Positions 1 through 8,695 of a stretch of 64,000 bases of DNA are shown here, one piece after another. A model generated the notes under the pieces. It searched no databases, was not told the origin of the DNA, and saw nothing but the letters and a program-made list of their open reading frames with translations. A program made the translations under genes and the position numbers. Each line of letters opens with the position of its first letter. Position 1 is the first letter of the stretch. The DNA is from Chitinophaga rhizosphaerae. GTDB lineage: Bacteria; Bacteroidota; Bacteroidia; Chitinophagales; Chitinophagaceae. Location: positions 62,001-126,000 of the forward strand of contig NZ_RXLO01000010.1 in NCBI RefSeq assembly GCF_003958645.1, written 5' to 3'.

Positions 1-837
1 ACATGCCTTGAAGAACCGGAAATGCCAAACCGCGATGACTACACCAACGAGAATGAAGAAGAGTACGATGATGAAGACGATGTTTTTGAAAATGGCGATA
101 AACAGTATGGAAATGCGATGGAGGAATATCAGCAAGCCCACGCTGAATTCTTGGAAGAAATTGAGAGTGGAGGCTATCAGAAAGGGCTGGAAGTGAGAGA
201 AAATGCCATTGAAAGACAATACTTCATCGTTGGAAAAAGAACAACGCCCGTGAAGCAAACTGCCAAGGCGGTACAGGAAGCCATCAAAAACAAGACGGTC
301 ACGCCGGAAATGTTGGAAAGTGAAATCGAAAGGATCGACGATCGTGAAGTTCGGGCAAAGGAACTGGATATCAGGAAGATACGGACTGATATTTACGATA
401 AGTATGGGCAACATGTGACTGAACAGGGTGCAAACCTGCCGGTGACTGCGGAAGATTCCCTTTCAGTCAGGTTACTGGTTTATGAACGTCTGGATTTCCA
501 TCGGCGCCTTGTGATTGATGAATTGCTGGAGACAAAGATGGGCTATACCGAAATAGCCCCCGAGGCTTATCTACATATGGCGCTGGGCATGTTAACGGAT
601 GCTGAGTTTTGCTATATGGTGCGACTGGCATTGACCTGTACCATGAGCAGCCAATATCTCCAGAACAGTCCGGCGTATTTCCTCCGGAGCGCCGCCATTG
701 CCAGTGGCGTTGATGTGGCACATATCGAGCGGGCCCAGCAGGAAGTTGCGGAGGCGCGGGTAGACAGGGTCGCAACGCGCACGCATGAGCTTAACCGTTT
801 ATCAGAACGGTTAAAAAGGAAACGCAATGCTCAATAA
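1..837 (+). CDS. C-terminal part of a ParB-like protein (partial at window start)
   Basis: The reading frame is open to the first base of the window, so the ATG at 22 is probably internal and the gene starts outside. The visible 279 codons begin with a strongly acidic stretch (runs of Glu and Asp, residues about 10-35), followed by a helical, charged region and a basic tail ending in a Lys/Arg-rich helix. Architecture and wording recall the C-terminal part of the ParB/RepB-type proteins that Bacteroidota mobile elements carry beside radC, but no ParB catalytic or HTH motif is in view, so this is inference. The last ~42 residues occur again, diverged, at 23590-23726. A hairpin follows directly (848-871), then radC in the same direction. 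Confidence 0.5.
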   Translation, partial: TCLEEPEMPNRDDYTNENEEEYDDEDDVFENGDKQYGNAMEEYQQAHAEFLEEIESGGYQKGLEVRENAIERQYFIVGKRTTPVKQTAKAVQEAIKNKTVTPEMLESEIERIDDREVRAKELDIRKIRTDIYDKYGQHVTEQGANLPVTAEDSLSVRLLVYERLDFHRRLVIDELLETKMGYTEIAPEAYLHMALGMLTDAEFCYMVRLALTCTMSSQYLQNSPAYFLRSAAIASGVDVAHIERAQQEVAEARVDRVATRTHELNRLSERLKRKRNAQ

Positions 838-847
838 TCTATAAGCA

Positions 848-871
848 CAGCCGGGCGAATTTGCCCGGCTG
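848..871 (+). terminator. Intrinsic terminator after the ParB-like gene
   Basis: A 9-bp perfect stem (CAGCCGGGC with GCCCGGCTG) and a 6-base loop are followed by TTTAAATTTT. It lies 10 bp past the stop codon and 15 bp before radC. A degraded copy with a mismatched stem sits near 23731-23754 in the duplicated segment. Confidence 0.75.
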
Positions 872-886
872 TTTAAATTTTGTACT

Positions 887-1360
887 ATGGCAGTAAATAC
901 CCGAAGGAGCTTCCAGGTTCCTGAAATTATCCTGAAATACTTACCCAAGGTGGCGCCTGGCCAAAGGGAAACATGTAATTCAATAGATTATGCGTTCGGT
1001 TGCTTCATCCGTTCATGGAATACGGCAGAAATATTCCTGTTGGAGGAGTTTAAGGTATTACTTCTCGACCATTCTGCCGGTATTATTGGCCTATCTTCCA
1101 TCGGGAAAGGTGGTCGGACGAGCGTTGTTGTTGACATTCGGATGATACTACTTCTGGCGATAAAAGCGATGGCAACAAAAATCATCGTCGCACATAATCA
1201 TCCATCGGGTAACATCCGCCCTTCCCGTGCGGATATCCGATTGACGGATCAGTTAAGCAAAGCGTGTAAAATAGTGGAGATCGAGCTTGTAGATCACTTA
1301 ATTATCGCGCCTGATAAATTCTTTTCCTTCCGCGAAGACGGAAGTCTATCAATAACGTAG
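887..1360 (+). CDS. radC: RadC-family JAB-domain protein
   Basis: This 157-residue protein is a RadC/JAB (JAMM) domain without the usual N-terminal helix-hairpin-helix part, the short form common on mobile elements. The metallopeptidase-like signature is complete: a Glu at 53/54, the HNHPSG motif at 103-108 with both His ligands, and Asp116. The family was named for DNA repair but its role is unsettled, and on integrative elements it travels with transfer and antirestriction genes. It ends 213 bp before the convergent copper operon. The 5' two thirds is present as a broken copy at about 23765-24020, so this one is the surviving copy of a duplicated junction. Confidence 0.88.
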   Translation: MAVNTRRSFQVPEIILKYLPKVAPGQRETCNSIDYAFGCFIRSWNTAEIFLLEEFKVLLLDHSAGIIGLSSIGKGGRTSVVVDIRMILLLAIKAMATKIIVAHNHPSGNIRPSRADIRLTDQLSKACKIVEIELVDHLIIAPDKFFSFREDGSLSIT

Positions 1361-1573
1361 AATTAGAAAAAGTTGCGGACTACCCGTTGGCGTTCCGAGG
1401 TGGCGCTGGGGGAAATTTATGCCCGTGTTTTTTATTTCTAATTTTAGATTGGGGTAATGCGTACTTTGTTCGGTTTTTAGTAGTTAGATTGGCGTATTAT
1501 TCAGCGTAAACACTGAAGCGAAGGTTAACAAACAATGTAAAAATGTCGTAATTGCATGAAATATTCAGCACAA

Positions 1574-2026
1574 TTACTTTACGGAAACGCTATCAATCCA
1601 ACTAATCAGTGTGCTCTTTTGATGTTCGCTCAATTTTGCATCAGCATGCATTAACGTATATGATTTCAGCGGCATTTTATCTTCCTCCACCTGCTCTTTC
1701 ATTCTTTTCAGCTTATTGCGCCGCCTTTTAACTGAGTATGTGCCAAACTCGTTGAAGTTCAATTCTTCTTTTCCATGTTTGATATGTCCGGCCATGAACC
1801 ACCCTACGGGCTGAATTTTAACATACCAGGGATAACGGGTGTTGTTACTATGGCAATCATAGCAGGAATTTTTCAGAATAGTACGAACCTCGTCTGGCAT
1901 GGAGTATAACATCGTTACATCTTCCGAAGAGATTACGTCGCCAGATTGGTTCCGCGCAGGCGGGAAAAACTGGATTACGATAAACCCAAACAAAAGCATC
2001 AGCAGTAAGTATCGCAAATATTTCAT
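1574..2026 (-). CDS. Haem-binding domain protein (c-type cytochrome-like)
   Basis: The 150-residue protein has an N-terminal membrane anchor or signal (residues 4-20), then a single CxxCH haem-attachment motif (Cys55, Cys58, His59) followed by NNTRYPWY. This layout matches the small haem-binding domain family found in Bacteroidota periplasmic proteins. It is the last gene of the long copper operon, 88 bp after a DUF3347 lipoprotein, with a hairpin between them that may reduce read-through. A redox role in the periplasm, possibly tied to copper handling, is inference from position only. Confidence 0.82.
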   Translation of the reverse strand: MKYLRYLLLMLLFGFIVIQFFPPARNQSGDVISSEDVTMLYSMPDEVRTILKNSCYDCHSNNTRYPWYVKIQPVGWFMAGHIKHGKEELNFNEFGTYSVKRRRNKLKRMKEQVEEDKMPLKSYTLMHADAKLSEHQKSTLISWIDSVSVK

Positions 2027-2051
2027 GTGTACTCCGGTTGCGAAGCCAAAT

Positions 2052-2086
2052 CTCCCGCGAACATGCGTTTTACCGATTCGCGGGAG
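2052..2086 (-). terminator. Hairpin between the DUF3347 and haem-binding genes
   Basis: A 10-bp perfect stem (CTCCCGCGAA with TTCGCGGGAG) carries a 15-base loop. The minus-strand downstream side is only weakly T-rich, so it may be an attenuator or RNA-stabilising hairpin rather than a full terminator. Confidence 0.5.
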
Positions 2087-2114
2087 TTTGACAATCGTAT
2101 CGTGATGATCTGAA

Positions 2115-2747
2115 TTACTTTATTACTTCCTTGATAGTACCGCAGGTAAGCATCTTGTCTCCGAAGTACGGGTTTTTAATCTCTTTTGATTCGCTGAGCC
2201 ACATCGCACCCTTGTTGTTATCGTACATGGGACAGAAGTCATGGTAAAGCGCCTGTCCGCCGCCGAATCCCTTGGCCAGCGCGTAAACATCTTCGCTCAT
2301 TTGTACGAAATGTTCACGCTGGTGCTCGATATTACCGCCGTTCTTGCTGATATGATCGGCATGCTCCTTCAAATCTTCTTCATTTTCAGTGTAAAGCTTT
2401 TGCTGATCAGGCGTCATAGCCGATTTGTCGACTTTGGCAAGCGCCTCATCCATGGCTTTTGCGCCAGCAGCTGCTTCAGATGCATTATCCGCGGCAAGCC
2501 CGTTTTTAACATGAATATAATGATCAAAAACAGGTTTCAGCGAAGCGGCCACTTTCCCGTCTACATCGGCGAACTGAGGCTTAATTTCTGCTATGCTTTC
2601 ATCTGATGGCGCTTCATGTTTCATAGCCTCCCCTGCAGTAGCTGCGGAGTCGTGGTTGTGTCCGTCATCAGACTTTGTGCCGCTGTTGTTACAGGCTGCG
2701 AAGATGACCATAGATAACGCCAGGGCGGCAATGATGTTCTTTTTCAT
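2115..2747 (-). CDS. DUF3347 lipoprotein (copy 1)
   Basis: This 210-residue protein has a lipoprotein signal ending at Cys19 (IFAAC), a His/Asp-rich linker, a helical middle and the DUF3347 ending: HDFCPMYDNNKG, then a conserved C-terminal Cys in NPYFGDKMLTCG. DUF3347 proteins in Bacteroidota sit in copper-efflux operons and are fused to CusB-type adaptors in some species. The FCPM and TCG residues could bind metal, which is inference. A paralogue (5546-6115) lies three genes upstream, with copB and a DUF2911 gene between them. It is probably anchored to a membrane, facing the periplasm. Confidence 0.85.
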   Translation of the reverse strand: MKKNIIAALALSMVIFAACNNSGTKSDDGHNHDSAATAGEAMKHEAPSDESIAEIKPQFADVDGKVAASLKPVFDHYIHVKNGLAADNASEAAAGAKAMDEALAKVDKSAMTPDQQKLYTENEEDLKEHADHISKNGGNIEHQREHFVQMSEDVYALAKGFGGGQALYHDFCPMYDNNKGAMWLSESKEIKNPYFGDKMLTCGTIKEVIK

Positions 2748-2796
2748 TTTTGTTGATTTTGTAGTTTAAGGAAACAATGTTAATGGTTGGCTTGTG

Positions 2797-4932
2797 TTAT
2801 TTTACTTTTAATAATTTTGCATTGATTGCCACGATGATCGTGCTCAGGCTCATCAGAACGGCGCCCATAGCCGGGCTCAGCATAAAATTGGGATAAAGGA
2901 CGCCCGCGGCAAGTGGAATAGCAATGACGTTGTACCCAACTGCCCAGGCGAGGTTTTGAATCATCTTCCGGTAGGTTGCCTTACCGAATGAAATCATCTG
3001 AACTACGTCTTTAGGGTCGCTGTTCACCAGGATGATGTCTGCGGTTTCCGCCGCAACATCCGTTCCAGATCCCACTGCAATGCCCACATCGGCCATCGCC
3101 AGAGCCGGGGCATCGTTCACCCCGTCGCCCGTCATCGCTACAACTTCACCTTTATCCTGAAATTCTTTGACCTTCTGCTGTTTCTCATGCGGCAGCACGT
3201 TCGCCAGATATCCATCCATATTGAGCTTCCGGGCAACAGCAGCGGCCACTTTCTCATTATCCCCCGTCAGCAGGAAGGATTTTATTCCCATAGCTCGCAG
3301 GTCGGCAATGGCTTCAGCGGCGGTTTCGCGGATTGCATCGGCAAAGGTGATAATCCCGGCGGGTACATCGCCAATAAGGACGAAGTTCACCGTATCCGTG
3401 GATTGATCCACATCTTCGGGGATGTCCGGCAAGACGATGTTCTGCTGTTTGAAGTAATTGGGGCCTGCCGCTACGACGGATTTGCCATTGACGTTACCGG
3501 TTACCCCGATCCCCTGCATATACCGGAAATCGGTGGAGCTCCAAAGCGCGAGGTTCTTCTCCTTCAGCTTCTTCATTACGCCATGGGCGATGTGGTGTTC
3601 GGAATTCTGCTGGATCGCGGCGGCGTACTGCAATATCTCGTCTTCCGAGTATTGCGGACTCAATGGGATAATCCGCTGTACTTCATGGGAACCTTTGGTA
3701 AGGGTGCCGGTTTTGTCGAAAATAATGGTGGTCAGCTTTCTGGCGTTTTCGAAAGCGGTACGGTTTCGGATGAGTAGCCCGTGTACGGCAGACAGCGTGG
3801 TAGAAATTGCCACGACTAGCGGAATTGCCACACCCAGTGCATGGGGGCAGGATGTTACCATTACGGTTACCATTCTTTCGAGGGCGAAGGAAAGCTCATG
3901 GCCCGCCGTCAGCCAGACGATGAAGGTTACGACCCCGACGCTGATGGAAATGATCGTCAGCCATTTCGCCACCTTGTTGGCGAGGTTTTGGGTATTGGAT
4001 TTGGCGCCCTGAGCGGACTGCACCATGTTTATCACCTTGTTGAGGTAACTATCCTTTCCCGCGCCGGTGACCTGAACTTTCAGGGCGCCGTCCCCATTTA
4101 CCGCGCCCCCGATTACTTTTGCGTCTTTACCTTTATTGACGGGAACGCTTTCGCCGGTAAGCATACTTTCGTTGACGTCTGAGCTTCCTTCCAGGATAAT
4201 ACCGTCTGCCGGGACCTTCTCGCCCGGTTTAATGAGTATAACGTCCTTGTTTTGCAGATCTTGGAGCGAAATGTCGGTAACCTGGCCGTTCCGTTCTACG
4301 TGCACCACGGCCGGAAGCAACGCAACCAAAGATTCCAGCGCGCGGGAAGCTGCCATTTGGGATTTCATTTCCAGCCAATGCCCTAACAGCATGATATCGA
4401 TCAGGGTGGCCAGTTCCCAGAAGAAATCCATCCCCCGCAGGCCGAGCACAACCGCCACGCTATACAGGTAGGCTGTAGTAATGGCAACTGCCACCAGCGT
4501 CATCATGCCCGGATTCTTCCACTTCAATTCCCTTATCATTCCGACTAGGAAGGGCCATCCGCCATAGAAGAAGATAAAGCTGCTCAGGGCGAGCAGCACA
4601 TACTTGTCACCGGCGAACGTAAAAGTAAAGCCAAGCCATTCCTGGATCATATGCGACAGCAGCAGTACCGGTATCGTGACCGCAAGGCAAATCCAGAACC
4701 GTTGGAGGAAGCCCTCCGTGTGGTGCCCAGCGTGCTCGTCGTGCCCGGAGGTACTGTCGTGCTGTTTATGGTGGGCGGACTTTTCATTGGTCATCGCTGC
4801 GTGGTCGTGACCTGCATGACCGTGCCCTGCATGCGCGGAACTTTTGCCGTCCGGAGCCGGATCTGGGCGGTGGCTGCTATGCTGGTGGTCATGGTGTTCA
4901 TGATGCCCCTGGTGGCTGTGCTCGTCTTGCAT
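2797..4932 (-). CDS. copB: Copper-exporting P1B-type ATPase, CopB type
   Basis: The 711-residue inner-membrane ATPase pumps copper out of the cytoplasm. It opens with a very His-rich tail (residues 1-72) in place of CxxC metal domains. The membrane metal site is CPH (Cys362-Pro-His364) rather than CPC, the signature of the CopB subclass. Other landmarks are TGES (259-262), the phosphorylation motif DKTGT (406-410) and GDGVNDAP in the ATP-hinge region. Known CopB enzymes favour Cu(I) or Cu(II)/Ag(I). The start lies 3 bp past the DUF2911 stop, so the two are translated from one message. Confidence 0.93.
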   Translation of the reverse strand: MQDEHSHQGHHEHHDHQHSSHRPDPAPDGKSSAHAGHGHAGHDHAAMTNEKSAHHKQHDSTSGHDEHAGHHTEGFLQRFWICLAVTIPVLLLSHMIQEWLGFTFTFAGDKYVLLALSSFIFFYGGWPFLVGMIRELKWKNPGMMTLVAVAITTAYLYSVAVVLGLRGMDFFWELATLIDIMLLGHWLEMKSQMAASRALESLVALLPAVVHVERNGQVTDISLQDLQNKDVILIKPGEKVPADGIILEGSSDVNESMLTGESVPVNKGKDAKVIGGAVNGDGALKVQVTGAGKDSYLNKVINMVQSAQGAKSNTQNLANKVAKWLTIISISVGVVTFIVWLTAGHELSFALERMVTVMVTSCPHALGVAIPLVVAISTTLSAVHGLLIRNRTAFENARKLTTIIFDKTGTLTKGSHEVQRIIPLSPQYSEDEILQYAAAIQQNSEHHIAHGVMKKLKEKNLALWSSTDFRYMQGIGVTGNVNGKSVVAAGPNYFKQQNIVLPDIPEDVDQSTDTVNFVLIGDVPAGIITFADAIRETAAEAIADLRAMGIKSFLLTGDNEKVAAAVARKLNMDGYLANVLPHEKQQKVKEFQDKGEVVAMTGDGVNDAPALAMADVGIAVGSGTDVAAETADIILVNSDPKDVVQMISFGKATYRKMIQNLAWAVGYNVIAIPLAAGVLYPNFMLSPAMGAVLMSLSTIIVAINAKLLKVK

Positions 4933-4935
4933 GCT

Positions 4936-5511
4936 CTATTTTTTGAAGGTTACGGGAAATTCGATACGGATTTTTTCCCAGGCCATGGCGATTTTACCGG
5001 AATTTCCGGCGCCAGGCTCGATATAGTACTGAAGCCTTTCCGTTAAGTTGTGGCGTTTCGGTTTCACGGCAACCCTCACGATATCTTCCTTTTCATCATA
5101 TTCCGATGCCAGGTGCTGCTGCCAGCGGGAATTAATGATAACCGTCCATTCATTTTTGCCGGGGATGGTGAAAAGCGCGTATTTCCCTGCCGGAACGAGC
5201 TTTTTATCGATAATCAGTGCTTTTTTGAACTCGATTGTGGTCGCATCATGCGCACCGGTAACCCAAACCTCGCCGAATGGCACGAGCCCGCCCCAGATGA
5301 TCCGTCCGCGTACACCGGGGGAATGGTATGTGATATGAATGGAGTCAGAACCGATCAGCCCTGCGGCCGCCGATTTGATACTGCGCTTGCTGGTGTCTTT
5401 CACCAAGTTTGGATTATAACATACTTCTCCGGATTGGGCTTTCAGGTTTGAGCCGGCGCAAAGCAGCAAGGCCATCAGGCAAATGCTGAAAAATGAATTG
5501 ATCTTGGACAT
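4936..5511 (-). CDS. DUF2911 secreted protein
   Basis: The 191-residue protein has a signal peptide (residues 1-25, ending near SNLKAQ) and the DUF2911 core, recognisable by HITYHSPGVRGRIIWGGLVPFGEVW and the following TGAHDATTIEF. The family is widespread in Bacteroidota, secreted, and of unknown biochemical role. Here it sits between DUF3347 copy 2 (34 bp upstream) and copB (3 bp downstream), so it is part of the copper operon. A structural or metal-buffering part in the periplasm would fit but is not shown by the sequence. Confidence 0.85.
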   Translation of the reverse strand: MSKINSFFSICLMALLLCAGSNLKAQSGEVCYNPNLVKDTSKRSIKSAAAGLIGSDSIHITYHSPGVRGRIIWGGLVPFGEVWVTGAHDATTIEFKKALIIDKKLVPAGKYALFTIPGKNEWTVIINSRWQQHLASEYDEKEDIVRVAVKPKRHNLTERLQYYIEPGAGNSGKIAMAWEKIRIEFPVTFKK

Positions 5512-5545
5512 GCGAAAATTTTATAGCTGTTTGTATGCTCCGGTT

Positions 5546-6115
5546 TTATTGAATTGTTTCTTTTACCTCGCCGCACGTCATCATTTTATCACCGAAATAA
5601 GGGTTCTGTATAGCCTTGTTGTTGCTGATCCAGTATCCTCCCTTATCATTCAGCGCCATCGGGCAAAAGTCTACATACAGCTCACCATTATTTACCCCAA
5701 CTTTTTTCACGAGGGAAATGAATTCGTTGCTGAGTGTAGAATAGGCCGCTCTTTGTTCCTCGATATCTGAAGACGCGGTAATTTTCGCGGCGGAAGCCTT
5801 GATAGCTTCTCCTCCGGCAACAGCCGCAGCGCCAGTTTCGATAGCATTGCCAGCAAGACGGGCTTCTTTTGCGTCACCTTTGATCAATGCCTGCGTCAGA
5901 TGAACATAATGCTGATAAACGGCGTTCAGTTTGTCGTCTTTCAGTTGTATGCTGGCGGCAGCAGGTTCGCTTTGCATCGCCGCATGATCGTGTGTCGCAG
6001 CCGAGGCAGTGGAATCCGCGGCGGTCTGCCCTTTCTTCTCTTCGGCATTTCCGCATGCGGCCAGTAGAACGATAGCCAACACGGGAGCGGCAACGGTTTT
6101 CAAAAAGTGTTTCAT
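5546..6115 (-). CDS. DUF3347 lipoprotein (copy 2)
   Basis: This 189-residue paralogue of the protein at 2115-2747 has a lipoprotein signal with LLAAC (Cys21), a short His-containing linker, and the DUF3347 domain with DFCPMALNDKGG and the closing NPYFGDKMMTCG. Conserved Cys residues in FCPM and TCG occupy the same places as in the paralogue. It follows the first CusB-like adaptor by 31 bp, the position where DUF3347 is often fused to the adaptor in related operons. It probably works with the efflux pump in the periplasm (inference from context). Confidence 0.85.
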   Translation of the reverse strand: MKHFLKTVAAPVLAIVLLAACGNAEEKKGQTAADSTASAATHDHAAMQSEPAAASIQLKDDKLNAVYQHYVHLTQALIKGDAKEARLAGNAIETGAAAVAGGEAIKASAAKITASSDIEEQRAAYSTLSNEFISLVKKVGVNNGELYVDFCPMALNDKGGYWISNNKAIQNPYFGDKMMTCGEVKETIQ

Positions 6116-6146
6116 GTGATTTTCAGTTTATTTTTTAGATTGTTTT

Positions 6147-7364
6147 TTACATTCCAGCCATGCCAGCCATAGGATCGGATCCTTTTTTCAGAATATATTC
6201 CGAGTAGAGCAGATACGCACCGGTTATCACAACAACGTCGCCCTCTTTCAGGCCTTCGGTAATTTCCACCAGGTTGAAATCCTCCATGCCGGTTTTTACC
6301 ATCCGCGGGACGAATTTCCCCTTCTCTTTTTCGATCCAAACGTGCGCGCCTTTACCGTCGCGGATCACCGCATCAATCGGCAGGCTCAGCACATCTCCCT
6401 TGCTTTTAAGCGGTAGCTGAATATTCGCCTGCATGCCAGGCTGCCATCTGTTCCCGGGATTGGGAATGCTTCCGCGCACCTGCAGCAACTGGCTGCCGCT
6501 TTGCAGGGAGGGATTGATGAACTGGATCGTCATGTTTTGCGGTTCGTTCTCCCAGCCGGCAACAACAACCTTGACAGTTTGCCCTATGCGGACAAAGGAC
6601 GCTTCCGCAGGATAGACGTCGGCTTCGACCCAAAGCTGGTCGAACGCCTCCAGTCGCATGACCGATCCTCCTTCCGACACATATTGCCCTTCCGTTGCGG
6701 TAAGCTCCGAAACGATACCGCCGTAGGGCGCCGGATATGTCACGAACGCGCTGACTTTCCCTGACTGTACCAACTGGTTGATCTGCGCGTCGCTTTGATC
6801 GTACAGGGCCAGCTTCTGGCGAGCCGCCTTTTCGATCTGCTGAAATTGAGCGTCTTCCGGGAATTGCTTCGCCTGCGCCACAGTCAAAAGGTACTCCTGC
6901 TGGAGCGTTGCCAGTTGTTCAGAGTATATTTTATAAAGCGGTTGTCCTTTATTTACCCTTACGCCCGTTTCCTTTATATACATTACTTCAATCCGGCCCG
7001 GAACCCTGCTGGAGATAATAGTGGTCTTTTCGGGATCGGTTGCAAGCCTGCCGTTTAGCTGGCGAAAATTCGCCAACGCGCCCGTTCCTACGGCCATCGT
7101 GGTAATATTCGCCAGTTTTATCTGGCTTTCTCCCAGCGTAAGCGAAGCGTCCTTATTGGATTTGTCGAACGGAACGAGATCCATCCCGCAGATGGGGCAT
7201 GTACCGGGTTTGTCCTGCACGATTTGCGGGTGCATCGGGCAGGTATATGTTTGTTTGTTTTCCCCGGAAGCTTCTTTTTTCCCTGCATCTGAACACGCTG
7301 CCAGAAACACTGCCGGCGCAATTGAAGCTAACGCAACTGCTTTTAAAAAACTTTTCCTTTCCAT
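6147..7364 (-). CDS. cusB: CusB-like RND periplasmic adaptor with metal-binding head (1)
   Basis: The 405-residue membrane-fusion protein links the RND pump to TolC. The signal peptide ends in a lipobox (LAAC, Cys24). Next comes the heavy-metal-binding domain YTCPMHPQIVQDKPGTCPICGMDLVP (residues about 40-65), with paired Cys and an HPQ/GMD signature. The rest is the usual adaptor fold: beta-barrel, lipoyl and helical hairpin regions, with a Met-rich C-terminus (DPMAGMAGM). It lies 17 bp after a second adaptor gene. Having two adaptors with nearly identical metal heads in one operon is unusual. They may form a mixed ring on the pump or serve different metals. Confidence 0.9.
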   Translation of the reverse strand: MERKSFLKAVALASIAPAVFLAACSDAGKKEASGENKQTYTCPMHPQIVQDKPGTCPICGMDLVPFDKSNKDASLTLGESQIKLANITTMAVGTGALANFRQLNGRLATDPEKTTIISSRVPGRIEVMYIKETGVRVNKGQPLYKIYSEQLATLQQEYLLTVAQAKQFPEDAQFQQIEKAARQKLALYDQSDAQINQLVQSGKVSAFVTYPAPYGGIVSELTATEGQYVSEGGSVMRLEAFDQLWVEADVYPAEASFVRIGQTVKVVVAGWENEPQNMTIQFINPSLQSGSQLLQVRGSIPNPGNRWQPGMQANIQLPLKSKGDVLSLPIDAVIRDGKGAHVWIEKEKGKFVPRMVKTGMEDFNLVEITEGLKEGDVVVITGAYLLYSEYILKKGSDPMAGMAGM

Positions 7365-7381
7365 ATCTTCAATTGTTGCAA

Positions 7382-8695
7382 TTAGTTATTTGTTTTGATA
7401 AAGCTTTCGCTATCAATTAAATAGTAGGCATTTGACGCTACTTTCCATGTACTGATGTCCGTGTCTACCTGTATCATGTCGTTCGTCTCTATCCCTGTCG
7501 TCACAGTCATTGGAAGGTAGGAATCCTTCTCCTTTCTGAACACCACGGACTTGTTGCCCAGCTTCAGTACCGCGCGCTTGGGGAGCCACCAGCCACCGGA
7601 GTATATAACCGGTACGTTCGCACTGAGAAGCTGGCCTACATGGAACTGCTGATCGTTCAGGTAAACCCTGGCGATGGTAAAGTTCATCCCGTTCCGGAAA
7701 ACCGGTTCGATAAGGCCGACGCTGCCGGATAACATATGATTTTCGTCGCTCGTGGGATAGAAAAGCAACTTTTGCCCTTGGCGGATGCGTGCCGCCAGTT
7801 GCGGAGGGAATGCAAATTCCGCTACCAGGGCCCTGTTCTGATAAATAGTGAAGAGAGACTGGCCGGCGCTCACATATTGACCTTCGCGGAGCATAACGGG
7901 CGTGGCGGCCGGTGCTGCCGGCGCAGGAGCTGCCGCAGCCGGCGCTGCACCGCTCATCCCGCTCATTCCGTCGCCGGAAGCCCCCCCGGAAGGTGCCGGC
8001 ATTGTTGCCGCCGCCGATGGCGCGGTTGCCGTAGCCGATTTCTCCAGAATGTATCCATCACTGTTGCTATATACAGGCACCCGGTAAAGTATATTACCGG
8101 TTTTCAGCACTTGTTCGATCTGCGCGCTCTGCATACCCAGCAATTGCAGCCGCTGCTTGGCTGCTGATAGCATTTCACCGCCATTTCTTGCTACGAGCAG
8201 CAGCTCACGCTGGGCGGCCGCGAGGTCTGGAGAGTAAACTTCCATAATTAATTGCCCTTTACGGATGGGCTGGAAGTTATACCTGATGTAAAGGCGTTCG
8301 ATACGACCGCCGACCCGGCTGGAAATGCTCGTTTGGTTACGGGTATCGTAGGTGATGATACCGTACACGTCCGATGCATAAATGCGTGTCCCGGATTCCG
8401 CGCTTATCGCCGGAATGGTGGCAACGACCTGGGCGTTTACCGGTTTTGTCAACGCGTTGATACTGCTGTCTAGGGCCGGTTCGCTGTGGGCGTCTTTCGG
8501 TACGAGATCCATACCGCAGATAGGACATTTACCCGGTTTATCCTGGACGATCTGCGGATGCATGGGGCAGGTGTAAGTTTGACCCGCTTTATGCCCGGCA
8601 TGTTCGGTTTTCGCACCGTTGCCCTTGCAGGCAGCCAATCCCAGTATGGCGAAGGACAAGCCTATTAATATTTTAACGATATAATTGTTTCTCAT
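7382..8695 (-). CDS. cusB: CusB-like RND periplasmic adaptor with metal-binding head (2)
   Basis: This 437-residue lipoprotein adaptor (lipobox LAAC, Cys23) carries the same heavy-metal-binding head (CPMHPQ...CPICGMD, residues about 41-66) as its neighbour. It differs by an inserted low-complexity segment of about 45 residues, rich in Ala, Pro, Gly and Met (around residues 225-270, with GMSGMSG), inside the region that normally forms the lipoyl/hairpin part. Met clusters are typical Cu(I)/Ag(I) ligands, so the insert may be a flexible metal relay (inference). Its start overlaps the tolC stop by 23 bp, which implies translational coupling. Confidence 0.9.
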   Translation of the reverse strand: MRNNYIVKILIGLSFAILGLAACKGNGAKTEHAGHKAGQTYTCPMHPQIVQDKPGKCPICGMDLVPKDAHSEPALDSSINALTKPVNAQVVATIPAISAESGTRIYASDVYGIITYDTRNQTSISSRVGGRIERLYIRYNFQPIRKGQLIMEVYSPDLAAAQRELLLVARNGGEMLSAAKQRLQLLGMQSAQIEQVLKTGNILYRVPVYSNSDGYILEKSATATAPSAAATMPAPSGGASGDGMSGMSGAAPAAAAPAPAAPAATPVMLREGQYVSAGQSLFTIYQNRALVAEFAFPPQLAARIRQGQKLLFYPTSDENHMLSGSVGLIEPVFRNGMNFTIARVYLNDQQFHVGQLLSANVPVIYSGGWWLPKRAVLKLGNKSVVFRKEKDSYLPMTVTTGIETNDMIQVDTDISTWKVASNAYYLIDSESFIKTNN

